From contig CACJUF010000003.1 of NCBI GenBank assembly GCA_902596515.1, positions 1 to 64,000 on the forward strand: 64,000 nucleotides of DNA. The letters run 5' to 3'. Each line of letters opens with the position of its first letter. Position 1 is the stretch's first letter. This document shows positions 40,314 through 50,122 of the stretch, piece by piece. Below the pieces are notes generated by a model. It saw only the letters and a list, made by a program, of their open reading frames with translations, ran no database searches and had not been told where the DNA came from. Origin of the DNA: an uncultured Pelagibacteraceae bacterium (lineage in GTDB: Bacteria; Pseudomonadota; Alphaproteobacteria; Pelagibacterales; Pelagibacteraceae). Position numbers and translations under genes: made by a program.

Positions 40314-40680
40314 AATTCAAAAAAATGTCCTTGGAGAAAATTTAGAATTATGTTCCAAAAATCCCCTTACAGGTTGGTATAGAGATGGTTGTTGTAATAC
40401 TGATGAAAATGATCGTGGTTTACATACTGTTTGTGCAAAAGTTACAACTGAATTTTTGGAATGGTGTAAAGAAGCTGGAAATGATTTAATCACACCTCAC
40501 CCAGAGTTTGGGTTTCCAGGCTTAAAAGATGGAGATGGCTGGTGTGTTTGCGCGACTTGGTATGCAAGAGCGGTAGAAGCTGGAAAAGGTTGCCCGATTT
40601 TTTTGAAACGAACTCATGAAAATACATTGAAAGTTTTGCCAATCGAAACACTCAAAAAATTTGCAATAGATCTTTCATAA
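40303..40680 (+). CDS. DUF2237 family protein
   Basis: NVLGENLELCSKNPLTGWYRDGCCNTDENDRGLHTVCAKVTTEFLEW; true start likely 40303, not track start 40243. Confidence 0.9.
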   Translation: MENKIQKNVLGENLELCSKNPLTGWYRDGCCNTDENDRGLHTVCAKVTTEFLEWCKEAGNDLITPHPEFGFPGLKDGDGWCVCATWYARAVEAGKGCPIFLKRTHENTLKVLPIETLKKFAIDLS

Positions 40681-40694
40681 TATAAATTTGGATT

Positions 40695-40859
40695 ATGGGT
40701 GAAAATATTTTATCGGTCATATATCTTTTATTAGTAATTGCACTGGTCTTCCCAGGTTTTTATTATGCAAATAAAAATAAAAAAGTTTTTTTGAAAAATC
40801 TTATTATTTGGCTAGGTATTATTGGAATAGTAATAATTTTTGCTAATTTTCTAAGATAG
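40695..40859 (+). CDS. Small membrane protein (54 aa)
   Basis: MGENILSVIYLLLVIALVFPGFYYANKNKKVFLKNLIIWLGIIGIVIIFANFLR. Confidence 0.55.
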   Translation: MGENILSVIYLLLVIALVFPGFYYANKNKKVFLKNLIIWLGIIGIVIIFANFLR

Positions 40860-40863
40860 CTAA

Positions 40864-42483
40864 TTACATATTTCCATACTTTGGTCCACCGCCTCCCTCT
40901 GGAGTGACCCAAACTATATTTTGAGAAGGTTCTTTAATATCGCAAGTTTTACAATGAATACAGTTCTGAGCGTTTATAACAAATTTGTTAATATTATTTT
41001 CTCTTTGAACCTCATAAACTCCTGCTGGACAATATCTTTGAGATGGTTCGTCATATTTTTCAAGAGTATATTTTATAGGTAAATCTTTATCTTTTAGCTG
41101 TAAGTGCACTGGCTGATTGTCCTCATGATTAGTCCCAGTCAAATAAACTGAGCTTGTTTTATCAAAAGTAATAACATTGTCAGGTTTAGGATAATCAATT
41201 TTTGGCATTTTATCTGCAGGTTTTAAAGTTTCATGATCGGAATGCTTATGTCTTAATGTAAATGGAAGTTTTCCTCTAAATAAAATTTGATCAATTCCTG
41301 TAAAAATTATACCTAAAATTAAACCCCAATTAAAACTAGGTTTTACATTTCTTGCTTGATACAGTTCTTTATATAACCAGCTTTTTTTAAATAATTCCTC
41401 ATATAATGATAAATCTTTTTTAGACTGAATATGTTCATTAATAGCCTCTGCAGCTAAAATTCCACTTTTCATAGCAGTGTGAGATCCTTTTATTTTTGGC
41501 ATGTTTAATGTTCCCGCGTCACATCCAATAAGTAATGCGCCTGGCATAAACATTTTTGGTAAACTTTGAATACCCCCTTCAATTAAAGCTCTAGCGCCAT
41601 AAGAAATTCTTTTTCCACCTTCTAAAATTTTTTTTATTGATGGATGTGTTTTAAATCTTTGAAACTCATCAAAAGGAGAAAGGTGAGGATTTTGATAATC
41701 TAAACCTATTACATATCCTAAAAACACTTGTTTGTTTTCAGCATGATAAATAAAACTTCCACCATAAGTGTTTTTATCTAAAGGCCATCCAGCTGTATGC
41801 ATCACTAATCCCTCCTCATGATTTTTTTCATCTATTTCCCAAATTTCTTTAAATCCAATTCCATATTGTTGGGGATCTTTGTCTTTATTAAGATTAAATT
41901 TTTTAATTAATTGTTTTCCTAAATGACCTCGGCAACCTTCAGCAAAAACTGTTACCTTACCAATAAGTTCAATGCCTGGCTCAAAACTATCTTTTTTATT
42001 TCCTTGTTTGTCTATGCCCATGTCCTGCGTGGCTACACCTTTAACAGAACCATCATCATTAAATAAAATCTCACTTGCAGGAAATCCTGGAAATATCTCT
42101 ACACCAAGTGCTTCTGCTTGCTCAGCAAGCCATCTACATAAATTTGCAAGACTAATTATATAATTTTTATGATTTTTTTGAACAGCAGGTAACAACCATG
42201 TTGGCCAACTTAATGATTTTGTTTTTCCTAAAAATAAAAATTTCTCCTTAGTGACTTTTGTCTTTATAGGTGGATTTAAATCTTTCCAATTTGGAATTAA
42301 TTCGTCTAGTGCTCTAGTTTCAAAAACATTTCCACTTAATATATGCGCACCGATCTCAGATGCTTTCTCTAAAATACAAATATTTAAATTTGAATTTAAT
42401 TGTTTTAGTTTAATAGCAGTTGTTAATCCTGATGGTCCTCCACCAACAATTACTACATCATATTCCATTGACTCTCTGGACAT
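40864..42483 (-). CDS. Electron transfer flavoprotein-ubiquinone oxidoreductase
   Basis: DVVIVGGGPSGLTTAIKLKQL, C-terminal CIHCKTCDIKEPSQNIVWVTPEGGGGPKY. Confidence 0.96.
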   Translation of the reverse strand: MSRESMEYDVVIVGGGPSGLTTAIKLKQLNSNLNICILEKASEIGAHILSGNVFETRALDELIPNWKDLNPPIKTKVTKEKFLFLGKTKSLSWPTWLLPAVQKNHKNYIISLANLCRWLAEQAEALGVEIFPGFPASEILFNDDGSVKGVATQDMGIDKQGNKKDSFEPGIELIGKVTVFAEGCRGHLGKQLIKKFNLNKDKDPQQYGIGFKEIWEIDEKNHEEGLVMHTAGWPLDKNTYGGSFIYHAENKQVFLGYVIGLDYQNPHLSPFDEFQRFKTHPSIKKILEGGKRISYGARALIEGGIQSLPKMFMPGALLIGCDAGTLNMPKIKGSHTAMKSGILAAEAINEHIQSKKDLSLYEELFKKSWLYKELYQARNVKPSFNWGLILGIIFTGIDQILFRGKLPFTLRHKHSDHETLKPADKMPKIDYPKPDNVITFDKTSSVYLTGTNHEDNQPVHLQLKDKDLPIKYTLEKYDEPSQRYCPAGVYEVQRENNINKFVINAQNCIHCKTCDIKEPSQNIVWVTPEGGGGPKYGNM

Positions 42484-42504
42484 AATAATTTTTTACAGAT
42501 TATA

Positions 42505-43458
42505 TTATTTTTGTATAGTGTTTAATTTGTTCAGTTCATCAATAAATTGGGGTACTGCTTCAAAAAGATCAGCTTCTAGACCATAGTCTGCAACACTAAA
42601 AATTGGAGCTTCACCATCCTTATTGATTGCGACAATCACTTTGCTTTCTTTCATTCCAGCTAAATGCTGAATAGCACCAGAAATACCAATGGCAATATAT
42701 AAATCTGGAACTACAACTTTTCCAGTTTGACCCACTTGATGATCGTTGCTTATATATCCAGCATCCACAGCTGCTCTTGATGCTCCAATAGCGGCATTTA
42801 ATTTATCAGCAACAGAAGTAATTAATTTAAAATTATCTCCACTCTGCATTCCTCTTCCACCAGAAACAACCACTCTTGCAGTTCCAAGTTCTGGTCTATC
42901 TGACTTAATTTCCTCTCTTTTTACAAATTTTGTATTATTAAACTCTTCACTTGGTTCAGCTTTTTCAATTGGTGCAGATCCGCCTGAACTCTCACATGGA
43001 TCAAAAGAAGTTGGTCTAATAGTTATACATTTTTTTGGATCTTTGCTTTTAACAGTTGCAAATGCATTTCCAGCATAAATTGGTCTTAAAAATGTATCTG
43101 CAGAAATTACCTTAATAATATCACTGACTTGAGAAGTGTCTAAAGAAGCCGCAATCCTTGGCATCAAATTTTTACCAAATGTATTAGCTGAACAAACAAC
43201 ATGTGAATAGTTTGCTGCCAATTTCACTATTACTGGTGCAAAATTTTCTGCCACAAAGTTTTCGTAATGAGCTGCCTCTACTTGAATTACTTTTTTGACT
43301 AATGGTAACTCTGATAATTTTTTTGCTGCATCTCCACAGTTATTACCAATAATTACAGCATGAAGATCAGTATCCATTTGAGAAGCTGCAGTTACAGCAT
43401 TCAATGTAAAAGGTTTAAGCTCTTTGTTGTTATGTTCTGCAACTAATAAAACTGACAT
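42505..43458 (-). CDS. etfA: Electron transfer flavoprotein alpha subunit
   Basis: VVSGGRGMQSGDNF, DLYIAIGISGAIQHLAGMKESKVIVAINKDGEAPIFSVADYGLEADLFEAVP. Confidence 0.97.
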   Translation of the reverse strand: MSVLLVAEHNNKELKPFTLNAVTAASQMDTDLHAVIIGNNCGDAAKKLSELPLVKKVIQVEAAHYENFVAENFAPVIVKLAANYSHVVCSANTFGKNLMPRIAASLDTSQVSDIIKVISADTFLRPIYAGNAFATVKSKDPKKCITIRPTSFDPCESSGGSAPIEKAEPSEEFNNTKFVKREEIKSDRPELGTARVVVSGGRGMQSGDNFKLITSVADKLNAAIGASRAAVDAGYISNDHQVGQTGKVVVPDLYIAIGISGAIQHLAGMKESKVIVAINKDGEAPIFSVADYGLEADLFEAVPQFIDELNKLNTIQK

Positions 43459-44207
43459 TATATTACTTTAGCCTCATTTTTTAATTTTTGCACTAGCTCA
43501 GCCACACTTTTTACTTTTATTCCTGCTTTTCTTTTTGGTGGCTCTTCAACCTTAATTTGCTCGATTCTTGGTGATGTATCTACTCCTAAATCTGACGCAT
43601 TTATTTGCTCAATAGGTTTCTTTTTAGCCTTCATTATGTTGGGCAAAGACGCATATCTTGGTTCATTAAGTCTTAAATCACAAGTTACAATAGCAGGAAT
43701 ATTAATCTCTATTGTCTCTAATCCTTCATCAATCTCTCTCGTAACTTCAAGTTTTTTATCCTTAATCTCTATCTTTGAGGCAAATGTTGCTTGAGGCCAA
43801 TTTAGTAAGGAACTTAACATTTGACCAGTTTGATTACAATCATCATCAATTGCTTGTTTTCCCATAAAAACTAAATCTGGTTTTTCTTTTTCAACAATTT
43901 TTTGTAATAATTTGGAAACAGCTAAAGGTTCTAAAATACCATCAGCTTTAATAAGAATGCCTCTATCAGCGCCAACCGCTAATGCTTTACGAACAGTTTC
44001 TTGAGCTTTCTCTTCTCCAACACTTACTGCAACTACTTCGGTCGCTTTTCCTGACTCTTTAATTTTTACTGCCTCCTCAATCGCATTATCATCTGGCGGA
44101 TTGGTAGACATCTTAACATTTTCAGTTACTACACCAGTGTTATCTTCTTTAACTCTGACTTGAACATTGTAATCAATTACTCTTTTTACTGCGACTAAAA
44201 TTTTCAT
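43458..44207 (-). CDS. etfB: Electron transfer flavoprotein beta subunit
   Basis: [56 protein letters not shown]. Confidence 0.97.
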   Translation of the reverse strand: MKILVAVKRVIDYNVQVRVKEDNTGVVTENVKMSTNPPDDNAIEEAVKIKESGKATEVVAVSVGEEKAQETVRKALAVGADRGILIKADGILEPLAVSKLLQKIVEKEKPDLVFMGKQAIDDDCNQTGQMLSSLLNWPQATFASKIEIKDKKLEVTREIDEGLETIEINIPAIVTCDLRLNEPRYASLPNIMKAKKKPIEQINASDLGVDTSPRIEQIKVEEPPKRKAGIKVKSVAELVQKLKNEAKVI

Positions 44208-46639
44208 TAGGCTCTCAAAAGTTTATTTTCAGCATCGTATGGACTTTCTTCTACTATTGTAGCTTCATACATTTTTCCAAGTATATCAACTTTAAGTTTC
44301 TCTCCAACATTTGCTAAATCAGGTTTGACCATTGCTAAGGCAATAGATTTATCTAATCTAAATCCATATTCTCCACCCGTTGCCCTTCCAACAACTTTAT
44401 CATCTTTATAAATTGGATTGTTACCTAAAACATCTGAGTCTGTTGTGTCATGAACCTCTAGTGTTACTAATTTATTATCAAAACCCTTTTCTCTCCATTT
44501 GTTTAGTGCATCAAGTCCTATAAAATTACCCTTGTTTGGATGAATAAATCTGTCTAGGCCAGACTCATAAGGTGAATACTCAATTGATAGTTCAGTTCCC
44601 ACAAGTTTATAAGATTTTTCTACTCTTAAACTGTTCATCGCTCTGATGCCAAAAGGTTTAAGACCGAGATCTTTACCTGCTTCCATTAATTTATCAAAAA
44701 TATGGTTTTGATATTCAATTGGGTGATGTAATTCCCAACCAAGTTCGCCAACAAAATTTACTCTCATAGCATTAACTGGAGCATATCCAACATTAACATT
44801 TTTTGCAGTTAACCATTTAAAGTTTTCATTTGAAAAATCATCGGTCGAAACTTTTTGCATAAGTTCTCTTGCTTTTGGGCCTGCTACGACAAGCACACCT
44901 GTACTATTTGTTAAGTCCTCAAATATAACTGAACCATCAGTTGGCATCCATTTTTGAATCCAGTCATGGTCTAATCTCAAATTCGCTCCAGCTGACACCA
45001 AATAATAACTATTTTCAGCTTCTTTCATGATTGTGAACTCAGAGTGAACACCACCTTTAGTATTTAGCGCATGACACAAATTAATTCTTCCGATTTTTTT
45101 TGGAAGTTTGTTAGCAACTAAGTAGTCTAAAAATTCTTCAGCCTTTGGACCTTTTATTCTACATTTCGCAAAGGCCGTCATATCTAAAAGTCCAACATTC
45201 TTTTTAACGTTTTCACATTCTTTCTTAATTGCATCAAACCATTTTGATCGTCTAAATGACCAATGATCTTTTTGTTCCATGCCATCTGTTGCAAAAAAGT
45301 TTGGTCTTTCCCATCCAAATTTTTGTCCAAAGACAGCACCAAGATTTTTCATTCTCTCATAACAAGGAGATGTTCTTAAAGGTCTTGCAGCTGGTCTCTC
45401 CTCATCAGGATAATGAACAATAAATACATGACTGTAAGCTTCTTCATTTTTTGCTTTGAGATAAGATTTTGTTGCATAATTTCCGTAACGTCTTGGTTCA
45501 ACACCAAGCATATCAATAGTTGGTTCACCATCAACGATCCATTCTGCTAATTGCCAACCTGCACCACCTGCCGCAGTTATTCCAAAACTATGTCCCTCAT
45601 TAATCCAAAAATTTTTAAGTCCCCAGGCTGGGCCAACAATAGGATTACCATCTGGTGTGTAACATATTGCACCATTATAAACTTTTTTCACTCCAACTTC
45701 TCCAAATGCTGGAACTCTATGTATTGCTCCCTCAATGTGTGGAGCAAGTCTATCTAAATCTTCTTGAAACAATTCATATTCAGAATCTTTTGAGGGACCT
45801 TCTACATAACACGCTGGTGCACCATCTTCATATGGACCTAATATTAATCCACCAGCCTCTTCTCTCATGTACCATCTACTATCACTATCTCTTAATACAC
45901 CCATCTCTGGCAGACCTTCTTTTTTTCTTTTTTGGATTTCTGGATGCGGTTCAGTTACAATATATTGATGTTCCACAGGAATAACTGGAATATCTAATCC
46001 AACCATTTCACCAGTTTGTCTTGCAAAATTTCCTGAACATGAAATGACATGTTCACATTCAATTGATCCTTTGTCTGTTTCAACAATCCATCCCTCTCTA
46101 GTTTGTCTCATTGATAACACTGTTGTGTTTCTATAAATCTCAGCTCCTCTATTCCTAGCACCTGTGGCAAGTGCCTGAGTTAAGTCTGCAGGTTGGATGT
46201 ATCCATCTTCTGGGTGTTGAATTGCTCCAACTAAATCATCAGTATGACAAAGCGGCCAAATTTCTTTGACTTGTTGAGGTGTCAAAAATTTTACATCAAC
46301 ACCAATTGTTTTAGCTACACCAGCATATTGATGATACTCATCCATTCTATCTTTGGTACTAGCTAAACGGATATTTGAAACAACACTGAAACCAACATTC
46401 TTACCAGTCTCTTCCTCTAACTTTTTATAAAGATTTACTGCATACTTGTGAAGTTGACCAACAGAATAGCTCATATTAAAAAGAGGTAACAAACCTGCTG
46501 CATGCCAAGTTGAGCCTGAGGTTAATTCTTTTCTTTCAACTAAAACAACATCTGACCAACCTTTTTTTGCTAAATGATAAAGAGCGCTTACTCCAACAAC
46601 TCCTCCACCGACTACGACGACTTTTGCTTTAGATTTCAT
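44207..46639 (-). CDS. FAD-dependent dimethylglycine/sarcosine dehydrogenase-like protein with GcvT domain
   Basis: [46 protein letters not shown]-terminal GcvT-like domain ([10 protein letters not shown]). Confidence 0.93.
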   Translation of the reverse strand: MKSKAKVVVVGGGVVGVSALYHLAKKGWSDVVLVERKELTSGSTWHAAGLLPLFNMSYSVGQLHKYAVNLYKKLEEETGKNVGFSVVSNIRLASTKDRMDEYHQYAGVAKTIGVDVKFLTPQQVKEIWPLCHTDDLVGAIQHPEDGYIQPADLTQALATGARNRGAEIYRNTTVLSMRQTREGWIVETDKGSIECEHVISCSGNFARQTGEMVGLDIPVIPVEHQYIVTEPHPEIQKRKKEGLPEMGVLRDSDSRWYMREEAGGLILGPYEDGAPACYVEGPSKDSEYELFQEDLDRLAPHIEGAIHRVPAFGEVGVKKVYNGAICYTPDGNPIVGPAWGLKNFWINEGHSFGITAAGGAGWQLAEWIVDGEPTIDMLGVEPRRYGNYATKSYLKAKNEEAYSHVFIVHYPDEERPAARPLRTSPCYERMKNLGAVFGQKFGWERPNFFATDGMEQKDHWSFRRSKWFDAIKKECENVKKNVGLLDMTAFAKCRIKGPKAEEFLDYLVANKLPKKIGRINLCHALNTKGGVHSEFTIMKEAENSYYLVSAGANLRLDHDWIQKWMPTDGSVIFEDLTNSTGVLVVAGPKARELMQKVSTDDFSNENFKWLTAKNVNVGYAPVNAMRVNFVGELGWELHHPIEYQNHIFDKLMEAGKDLGLKPFGIRAMNSLRVEKSYKLVGTELSIEYSPYESGLDRFIHPNKGNFIGLDALNKWREKGFDNKLVTLEVHDTTDSDVLGNNPIYKDDKVVGRATGGEYGFRLDKSIALAMVKPDLANVGEKLKVDILGKMYEATIVEESPYDAENKLLRA

Positions 46640-46695
46640 TGAATGATTCCTACTAAATTTTTATTCATAACGAAACAAAATTGTATTATGGATAA

Positions 46696-47169
46696 TCAAA
46701 TTGAACTTCCTAGTGCTATTGGGCTAGAAACCATTGTGGTCAACCAACAATCCTTAAGGGGTCCTTCAGCAGTATATTTTTCCACTTGCCAGTTGAACTT
46801 ATGATAAATCTTATCTTTATCTAAAATTATCACCTCAAATTGTGCCCATTTGTCACCACCTCCAACCTGTGTAATTGTATGGCTTAAGTGATTTAAGAGC
46901 ATTTGATATGAGTTGCCTTTAATCATCATTTTGAAATTTGGTAAAGGGCCAGTATTTTTTTTATTGCTGGGATGCGCAAAATTCCAGGTTTGCTCAATAC
47001 CACTATCTTTATAATTTAAGTCATTTTTTTGAAGACCACTTAATTGAATCTCGACAACTTTGGAAGGTTTTATATCACTATTAGGTTTCAGTAATTCAGC
47101 TTTAGTTATTGAAATTGAAAAGAGCAGAATAATAAAGACTTTAAATATTATCTCGAATTTTTTTAACAT
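46696..47169 (-). CDS. Secreted protein, possibly DUF4864-like
   Basis: Signal peptide, ...IEQTWNFAHPSNKKNTGPLPNFKMMIKGNSYQMLLNH. Confidence 0.5.
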   Translation of the reverse strand: MLKKFEIIFKVFIILLFSISITKAELLKPNSDIKPSKVVEIQLSGLQKNDLNYKDSGIEQTWNFAHPSNKKNTGPLPNFKMMIKGNSYQMLLNHLSHTITQVGGGDKWAQFEVIILDKDKIYHKFNWQVEKYTAEGPLKDCWLTTMVSSPIALGSSI

Positions 47170-47193
47170 CTTTTTAAAAAATTAATTATTAAT

Positions 47194-47595
47194 TTAATTA
47201 AAGTATTTTTCGTACTCTATCTTCGTACATTTATTATCAATGTAAATGATGTCATTTGTCTCAACAATTTTTTTTGCTTCCTCGTTACTAATGTCTAATT
47301 GTAACCATAATACTTTTGCATTTATTTTGACAGTTTCTTCTGCAATTGTGACAACTTCATTCGATGGCCTAAATACATCTACTATTTCTACTGGATTATC
47401 AATCTCTGAAATATTTCCAAAAACTTTTTCTCCTAATATTTTTTCTCCTTTCATGGATGGATTTACGGGGTAAACTTTAAAACCATTGTCTTGTAAATAT
47501 TTCATAACAATAGATGATGTTTTTGTTAAATCTTTACTTGCACCTACTAGAGCAATATTTTTATATTTTTTTAAAATTTCTTTTATATTTTCCAC
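47194..47595 (-). CDS. CoA-binding (YccU-like) protein
   Basis: NIALVGASKDLTKTSSIVMKYLQDNGFKVYPVNP, DVFRPSNEV. Confidence 0.9.
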   Translation of the reverse strand: MENIKEILKKYKNIALVGASKDLTKTSSIVMKYLQDNGFKVYPVNPSMKGEKILGEKVFGNISEIDNPVEIVDVFRPSNEVVTIAEETVKINAKVLWLQLDISNEEAKKIVETNDIIYIDNKCTKIEYEKYFN

Positions 47596-47600
47596 TCTAT

Positions 47601-47789
47601 TTACTTTTTACTCATTATCTTTTCTTCACAAAACTTCTTAGCTTCTTCAATAGTCATTGGTTGATCCAACTTTTTACTACCTGCAATACAAGCATCGATA
47701 GATCTTTTAAAATTATGGTCTCTAAAGGTAAAAATAAAATATATACCAATGATTATTAAGATAATTGTTAGAATATTTTTTACTTTCAC
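47601..47789 (-). CDS. Small single-TM protein
   Basis: 62 aa, N-terminal TM, overlaps the next gene's stop. Confidence 0.55.
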   Translation of the reverse strand: MKVKNILTIILIIIGIYFIFTFRDHNFKRSIDACIAGSKKLDQPMTIEEAKKFCEEKIMSKK

Positions 47790-48559
47790 TTATTTCTCCA
47801 CTTTGGTTTTCTTTTTTCTAAAAAAGCTGAAATACCTTCTTTTGCATCCATAGCCATCATATTGTATGTCATCATTTGACTGGTATATGAGTAAGCTTTT
47901 CTGAGAGGCATTTCTAACTGCTTATAAAAAGCTTGTTTTCCAATTTTGATTGTTAAATTTGATTTTGATGCAATTTTTTTTGCAATTTTCATCGTCTCAC
48001 TATTTAATTTTGATTTTGAAAAATAATCGTTAATTAAACCAATTTCCTTTGCATAATTTGCTTTAATTGGTTCACCAGTAAGAAGCATCTTCATCATAGG
48101 TTTTCTATTAATCTTTCTACTAACTGCAACCATAGGAGTACTACAAAACAATCCAATGTTTACTCCTGGTGTTGCAAAAAGTGCATCTTTTGTGCTGTAA
48201 GCTAAATCACAACTAGCAACTAATTGACATCCTGCTGCATAAGCTGCACCATGAACTTTTGCAATAACTGGTTTTTTTCCCTCAACTATTTGAAGCATTA
48301 GCTTTGAACAAAGATTGAATAATTTTTTATATCTTTCTTTTTTCTTTAAGTTTTTTACTTCTTTTAAGTTATGACCTGCACTAAAACCTTTTCCAGCACC
48401 CTCTAGAATAACAACTTTAACTTTTTTATCTTTGTCTAATTTTTTTAAAACATTAATTAAATCTTTCAAATTTTTATAAGATAAAGAGTTATATGTTTTT
48501 GGCTCATTAATAATAACTCTTGCTATATCTTTATTCTGATTGATGATTTTGATATTCAT
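47786..48559 (-). CDS. Enoyl-CoA hydratase/isomerase family
   Basis: GFSAGHNLKEV, KPVIAKVHGAAYAAGCQLVASCDLAY, FATPGVNIGLFC. Confidence 0.92.
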   Translation of the reverse strand: MNIKIINQNKDIARVIINEPKTYNSLSYKNLKDLINVLKKLDKDKKVKVVILEGAGKGFSAGHNLKEVKNLKKKERYKKLFNLCSKLMLQIVEGKKPVIAKVHGAAYAAGCQLVASCDLAYSTKDALFATPGVNIGLFCSTPMVAVSRKINRKPMMKMLLTGEPIKANYAKEIGLINDYFSKSKLNSETMKIAKKIASKSNLTIKIGKQAFYKQLEMPLRKAYSYTSQMMTYNMMAMDAKEGISAFLEKRKPKWRNK

Positions 48560-48565
48560 TAAAAA

Positions 48566-48940
48566 CTATTTAAGTTTACCCTCTTCTCTCATCTTTGCTC
48601 TTATCTTAGTGGCTGAAATTTTTTGTATTTCCTCAGGTAAAACAATTTCTTCTATTTTGTAACCAACGCCTCTTCCATAACAAATGTTTGTAATATTGGG
48701 AACTAACATAATTTTAAAACGTCCCTCGAATTCTGGATTAAGTTTATCTTCAATATTTTTTTTTACTGTTTCAAAGTCAAATGGATTATCATCCACACCT
48801 TGTACGTCTCTGATTTGTATACAAACTTGTCCAGTTTTCTTAATTATTTCTTTAAACAAAGTATAGTGGCCATCATGAAATGGTTGCCATCTTCCAAGCA
48901 TTTGAGCAGTTGGTTTTTTATTATCCCACTTGTAAGTCAT
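48566..48940 (-). CDS. Small cytidylyl/adenylyltransferase-like protein
   Basis: MLGRWQPFHDGHYTLFKEII (HxGH-like), ISATKIRAKMREEG. Confidence 0.8.
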   Translation of the reverse strand: MTYKWDNKKPTAQMLGRWQPFHDGHYTLFKEIIKKTGQVCIQIRDVQGVDDNPFDFETVKKNIEDKLNPEFEGRFKIMLVPNITNICYGRGVGYKIEEIVLPEEIQKISATKIRAKMREEGKLK

Positions 48941-49347
48941 TATTTTATTTTCTTATATATCTTTGGAGCCCAATTTTTAGCATCTTGAGTTGTTACATGA
49001 AAGTCATACTTATCAGGTTTTACAAACATTTTATTTGTATCATCAAACCTACCCTCCTTAATTGTATCTACCCAAATAACAAAATCTGCTGGAAATAAAC
49101 TTCTTGCCTCAGGAGTAGGACAAATAAAATCTGCTACAACATAATTTCCATCATTTTTCAATTTTACTGCAAAGTCAGCCATTCTTTTTGCTTGTCTTTT
49201 TCTTCCTTCCTCAGAAAAATCCCAATCATTAGCTTCTTTTCTTACTTCATCAGCATTTAATCTTTTAGCATTTAACATCGGACCAAGTTCGTTTGCTAAC
49301 GTAGTTTTTCCTGATCCCGGTAGTCCCATTATTAAAATTATTTTCAT
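48940..49347 (-). CDS. Adenylylsulfate kinase-like (CysC-type) P-loop kinase
   Basis: ILIMGLPGSGKTTLANEL, LNADEVRKEANDWDFSEEGRKRQAKRMA, VVADFICPTPEAR. Confidence 0.82.
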   Translation of the reverse strand: MKIILIMGLPGSGKTTLANELGPMLNAKRLNADEVRKEANDWDFSEEGRKRQAKRMADFAVKLKNDGNYVVADFICPTPEARSLFPADFVIWVDTIKEGRFDDTNKMFVKPDKYDFHVTTQDAKNWAPKIYKKIK

Positions 49348-49393
49348 TTGATATTAAATTGACACCTTTTTCAAAAAAGATAAAGATCTTATA

Positions 49394-50122
49394 ATGAAAT
49401 TTTCTCTTGAAATAGGCCCTCAGACAGATCTTGATACAGTACCTCAAGTAAAAGATGTTTATATCACAATGCTTCCAGGGGGTGACTATAGAGAAACAGC
49501 TCAACAGGCAGTTGAGTTAGTTAAAAAAGGTTTTAATCCTGTTCCTCATTTTCCTGCAAGGTCAATGCTGGATGAAAAACAACTAAAAGATTATGTTTCT
49601 AGGTGTAAAGATGGTGGGGTTAAACAAGTTTTAGTAATTGGTGGCGGGAGAGAACCAATGGGAAAATTTGATAGCTCGTTTCAACTTTTAGAGACTGGTT
49701 ATTTTGAGAAGATGACAATAGGAATTGCTGGACACCCAGAGGGGAGTCCTGATATATCCGACTCAGATTTAGAAAAAGCTATGATAGATAAAAAGCCTTA
49801 TGCTGATTACATCGTAACCCAATGGTTATTAGATCCCCAGCCTATTATAGATTTTGTTTCTAAACAAAGTGTACCAGTGCATGTGGGAATTACTGGGCCT
49901 CTAAAAATATCTAGCTTAATAAAATTTGCTAATATCGTTGGTGCAAAAAATTCTCTTAATTTTCTTAAATCTAATTTTAGTAAGGCGTTAGATTTATTAA
50001 AACCTAAAGACCCTAATGATTTAATTGGGAAAGTTAAATCGCATACTGATTTCTTCCACATTTATACATTCGGCGGCTTGAAGGAAACAAACAAGTGGTT
50101 GAAGGAGAATGGTTATGTCTAA
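49394..50122 (+). CDS. Methylenetetrahydrofolate reductase-like (MetF family)
   Basis: SLEIGPQ...YITMLPGGDYRETAQQAVELVKKGFNPVPHFPARSM...VLVIGGG; TIM-barrel MetF-like, shorter than typical. Confidence 0.75.
   Translation: MKFSLEIGPQTDLDTVPQVKDVYITMLPGGDYRETAQQAVELVKKGFNPVPHFPARSMLDEKQLKDYVSRCKDGGVKQVLVIGGGREPMGKFDSSFQLLETGYFEKMTIGIAGHPEGSPDISDSDLEKAMIDKKPYADYIVTQWLLDPQPIIDFVSKQSVPVHVGITGPLKISSLIKFANIVGAKNSLNFLKSNFSKALDLLKPKDPNDLIGKVKSHTDFFHIYTFGGLKETNKWLKENGYV

Noticed and set aside
42746-43078. 110-aa plus-strand ORF opposite etfA
   Set aside because: Shadow ORF within strongly supported etfA.
45551-45984. Two overlapping plus-strand ORFs opposite the DMGDH-like gene
   Set aside because: Low-complexity antisense translations, no supporting signals.
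49265-49504. Minus-strand 79-aa ORF across the APS-kinase/MetF divergent promoter
   Set aside because: Overlaps two supported divergent genes; no family resemblance.
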